A stretch of DNA of 64,000 nucleotides from Flavobacterium psychrotrophum (lineage in GTDB: Bacteria; Bacteroidota; Bacteroidia; Flavobacteriales; Flavobacteriaceae), in assembly GCF_003403075.1 (NCBI RefSeq), contig NZ_CP031557.1, positions 3,968,001-4,032,000 on the forward strand, given 5' to 3'. Of this stretch, positions 61,901 to 64,000 are shown piece by piece. Numbering within the stretch: the first letter of the stretch is position 1; each line of letters starts with the position of its first letter. Under the pieces are notes generated by a model. The model was not told the DNA's origin. It saw nothing but the letters and a program-made list of their open reading frames with translations, and searched no databases. The translations under genes were made by a program, and so were the position numbers.

Positions 61901-62563
61901 TTAGTTACTTGTCTTTAAGTCTTTAATAACCTTAAAGGCCAGGTCTACCTCATCTTCGTTTACCAGTATGGTAAATTCATAAGAAGTGGAAATTACCTCA
62001 ATAATGGTAATACCTTCCCATGCCAGCCTCTGAAAGATGTAATAGTAAATACCCGGTGTGCTAATGTTGTCTTTGGGTAATTTTACCGTTATAGAAGCCA
62101 GGTTATCGCTGCGCTCTATCTTCTTTTCATCTGCAAAAAGACGGTCTACAAGATGATTCATGCTCGAGCTAACTACAATATTTGTTTCGTTTACTCCACG
62201 TGATGATGTATAAAACACATCAGGGTTCATGTTGATGTTTGTAATAAGCTCTGCCTGCCTGCTTAGTATGGTATCGCTCACGGCATAGGTAAAATCAGTA
62301 AGCGACGATCGTACCGTAATCTCCCCAATGCCTTTAAGTACTTTTACGATTTTATGGTTTACGCGAAAATCAAGGTCTTCACTAAGCCTTTTAAGAGACA
62401 TAACCACCGCACCCTGCTTAATATCCTTACCAAGCTCCTGCTCCAGTTCCGGCATCATGGTACGTGCTAAAGAGGTAAGGTTAATGATTCCCTGAGAAAG
62501 TGCACTTAATAGAAAAGGTTTTGTTTTAATGTAGTGTTCTACTACCGAAGAAATTGTTTTCAT
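61901..62563 (-). CDS. ACT-domain protein annotated as aspartate kinase-like
   Basis: A 220-aa cytosolic protein. It lacks the aspartokinase catalytic domain. The N-terminal ~95 residues are helical (SVVEHYIKTKPFLLSALSQGIINLTSLARTMMPELE). The C-terminal part has two ACT-like beta-alpha-beta stretches (ITNINMNPDVFYTSSRGVNETNIVVSS; GIYYYIFQRLAWEGITIIEVISTSYEFTILVNEDEVDLAF), as in the regulatory tail of aspartokinases. It may be a free regulatory subunit or amino-acid sensor; which enzyme it serves is unknown. A -7 box precedes it. Confidence 0.8.
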   Translation of the reverse strand: MKTISSVVEHYIKTKPFLLSALSQGIINLTSLARTMMPELEQELGKDIKQGAVVMSLKRLSEDLDFRVNHKIVKVLKGIGEITVRSSLTDFTYAVSDTILSRQAELITNINMNPDVFYTSSRGVNETNIVVSSSMNHLVDRLFADEKKIERSDNLASITVKLPKDNISTPGIYYYIFQRLAWEGITIIEVISTSYEFTILVNEDEVDLAFKVIKDLKTSN

Positions 62564-62597
62564 ACCTAAATAGTTGTGTGTGTTGTTGTTTGGGGGT

Positions 62598-62605
62598 CAA
62601 ATATA
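62598..62605 (-). promoter_or_regulatory. -7 promoter box of the ACT-domain gene
   Basis: TATATTTG on the minus strand, 34 bp before the ATG at 62563. Confidence 0.6.
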
Positions 62606-62635
62606 CAAAATAAAACAAATTGTTACGAATTTAAC

Positions 62636-62995
62636 TTAAAAGTAAAAAAACGCATCAGTAAGATGTTCTATGTCATAGCCGTCTCTTTTTTTATGCACGG
62701 CTACTATGTCAAAACGCACCTCAGCATCAAGGTCGTTATCTTCTACAAACTGGTTAATCGCTTTTACCAGTAGTTGTATTTTTTTTGGCTTTACAAAATC
62801 CTGTGGTAACCCAAAATCGAGTGTAGATCGTGTTTTTACCTCTACTACAGCAAGTATGTTTCCTTTTTGGGCTATGATGTCGACCTCTGCCTTCTGAAAA
62901 ACATAATTAGTATGCAAGATAGTATATCCTTCCTTTTTTAAAAAATCTGCGGCTACTTTTTCGCCTTCTTTACCCAGCTCATTATGCTCAGCCAT
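62636..62995 (-). CDS. YraN family protein (UPF0102)
   Basis: A 119-aa cytosolic protein. LGKEGEKVAADFLKKEGYTILHTNY, AEVDIIAQKGNILAVVEVKTRS with the nuclease-type D-E-x-K arrangement, and a closing FDIVAV fit the YraN family, which shares the restriction-endonuclease fold; the cellular role is unproven. Its ATG overlaps the stop of the LD-carboxypeptidase gene as TAATG. Confidence 0.92.
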   Translation of the reverse strand: MAEHNELGKEGEKVAADFLKKEGYTILHTNYVFQKAEVDIIAQKGNILAVVEVKTRSTLDFGLPQDFVKPKKIQLLVKAINQFVEDNDLDAEVRFDIVAVHKKRDGYDIEHLTDAFFYF

Positions 62996-63960
62996 TATTC
63001 AAACACGATCTTAGTGCTTGTTGCCGTTACATCCATGCTTATTTCTTTACCAAAAACCAGTGCACGATTGTCCTGTATGTGCCCGGCCGGAAAGTTAAAG
63101 CAAATGGGTATCTTATATTCTTTAGTAATATCCTGAATAATTTCCAGGGCATCGTGCCCCCAGGGGATGTCGTTATCGCGCATTTTTGTAAATCCGCCAA
63201 TTATAATGCCCTTTACATTCTTAAAATAACCGTTGCGCTCCAGGTTCATCATCATGCGGTCTATATGGTACAGGTACTCATCAAGGTCTTCTATAAACAA
63301 TATCTTGCCTTTATAATCTACCTCAGACCTCGACCCAATGATGCTAAACAGCACAGAGAGGTTTCCCCCTACCAGCTCTCCGGTGGCTTTTCCGGGCTTA
63401 TTAAACTTATGCGTTGGAATGCTGTAACTTAGCTTTTCGCCAAATAACGATTTCCGGAATGTTTCTATCGCCTCGGGTGTGGCATGGGCAACACTTACAC
63501 ACATAATACCGTGCAGGGTAGCAATATCCATATTATTAATGTGGCTGTGCAGTACGGTGGCATCGCTAAAGCCTATAAACCATTTGGGCTTCTTTTTAAA
63601 ATGAGTAAAGTCAATACGGTCTATCATGCGCACGGTACCATAGCCGCCTTTAGCACACCAGATCGCTTTTATAGTAGGGTCGTCTACCATATTCTGAAAA
63701 TCAGTAGCACGTTGCCAGTCGGCACCGGCAAGCTGGTTGTTGTCCAGCCCCACGGTTTTGCCTACCACTACATTAAGCCCCCAGCTTTTAAGCAGCTTAA
63801 TGGCCGGCTCTAAAGGTTCGTGATCTATTTTTCGGGCGGTGGCCAGTATGCCTACGGTATCGCCCTTAGTAAGGTAAGGTGGTATCTTCATAATTCCGGT
63901 TTGCGGATAAACAATGCTACAACAAAGTAACGAAAGAAATAAAAAAAATCGTACAACCAT
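62995..63960 (-). CDS. LD-carboxypeptidase (S66 family)
   Basis: A 321-aa S66 peptidase cutting the L,D-tetrapeptide bond in murein recycling. IKAIWCAKGGYGTVRMIDRIDF leads to the nucleophile region FIGFSDATVLH (Ser about 134). LFIEDLDEYLYHIDRMM holds the Glu, and the catalytic His is probably in FPAGHIQDN. A start at 63960 gives a signal-like N-terminus (MVVRFFLFLSLLCCSIVYPQ). A start at ATG 63891 (MKIPPYLTKGDTVGIL) would make a cytosolic enzyme of 298 aa, the common form. I keep the longer frame with doubt. Coupled to yraN. Confidence 0.88.
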   Translation of the reverse strand: MVVRFFLFLSLLCCSIVYPQTGIMKIPPYLTKGDTVGILATARKIDHEPLEPAIKLLKSWGLNVVVGKTVGLDNNQLAGADWQRATDFQNMVDDPTIKAIWCAKGGYGTVRMIDRIDFTHFKKKPKWFIGFSDATVLHSHINNMDIATLHGIMCVSVAHATPEAIETFRKSLFGEKLSYSIPTHKFNKPGKATGELVGGNLSVLFSIIGSRSEVDYKGKILFIEDLDEYLYHIDRMMMNLERNGYFKNVKGIIIGGFTKMRDNDIPWGHDALEIIQDITKEYKIPICFNFPAGHIQDNRALVFGKEISMDVTATSTKIVFE

Positions 63961-64000
63961 TAGTGGGTAATTTTTGAGGCACTATAACGATGCCGCTAAA

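Noticed and set aside
61661..61918. 85-aa plus-strand frame upstream of the ACT-domain gene
   Set aside because: It runs over the -7 box of the metalloprotease gene and the terminator of the ACT gene, with no coding features.

Overview
The window is a 64-kb chromosomal segment that looks like Flavobacterium or a close relative in the Flavobacteriaceae (Bacteroidota). The evidence is: many promoters of the Bacteroidota type (TTG/TTTG, 18-19 bp, TANNTTTG); type IX secretion (T9SS) signals of type A and type C plus the T9SS component PorZ; many lipoproteins; a eukaryote-like 513-residue glycyl-tRNA synthetase; and palindromic intergenic repeats. I saw no tRNA, rRNA, insertion sequence, phage or CRISPR array.

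Layout. 0-9 kb: end of a comF gene, a membrane/winged-helix protein, a lipoprotein translationally coupled to mfd, then small AT-rich accessory genes (DUF2314, VOC, a solo polyvalent-type kinase) and glyS. 9-17 kb: a repeat-rich spacer with a start-less membrane ORF, an esterase pair, lipoproteins, proC, a candidate small RNA, a Bax-inhibitor-1 protein, a small T9SS cargo with a secreted partner, and dus. 17-30 kb: three tandem paralogous giant surface proteins (883, 1265 and 1437 aa) with ChiA-like type C sorting signals, interrupted by a 97-aa secreted protein. 29-45 kb: lepA, porZ, metB, an ALDH7-type dehydrogenase, several uncharacterised secreted proteins, an enoyl-CoA hydratase and an NtrY-like kinase.

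45-59 kb holds a near-complete heme pathway. hemA-hemC-hemD-hemE-(four accessory genes)-hemF-DUF4421-hemH-MATE-OMP-hemJ-kinase-enoyl-CoA hydratase lie on the minus strand. An AraC/PchR-like regulator and hemB lie divergently on the plus strand. Together these cover every step from glutamyl-tRNA to protoheme except glutamate-1-semialdehyde aminotransferase (hemL), which is not in the window. HemB is the zinc-free Asp/Ala type. HemH carries an internal four-cysteine motif compatible with an iron-sulfur cluster. A perfect palindrome lies in the leader of the AraC gene. 59-64 kb: a cytochrome c lipoprotein, a T9SS-exported metalloprotease, an ACT-domain protein, YraN and an LD-carboxypeptidase.

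The least explained items are the candidate small RNA at 13.67-13.75 kb; the type C surface-protein trio with shared upstream elements and an unassigned ~280-aa module; the dispersed palindromic repeats, one of which writes the C-terminus of HemD; and the solo kinase and membrane/winged-helix genes. I could not run similarity searches. Names rest on recognised motifs and family knowledge.
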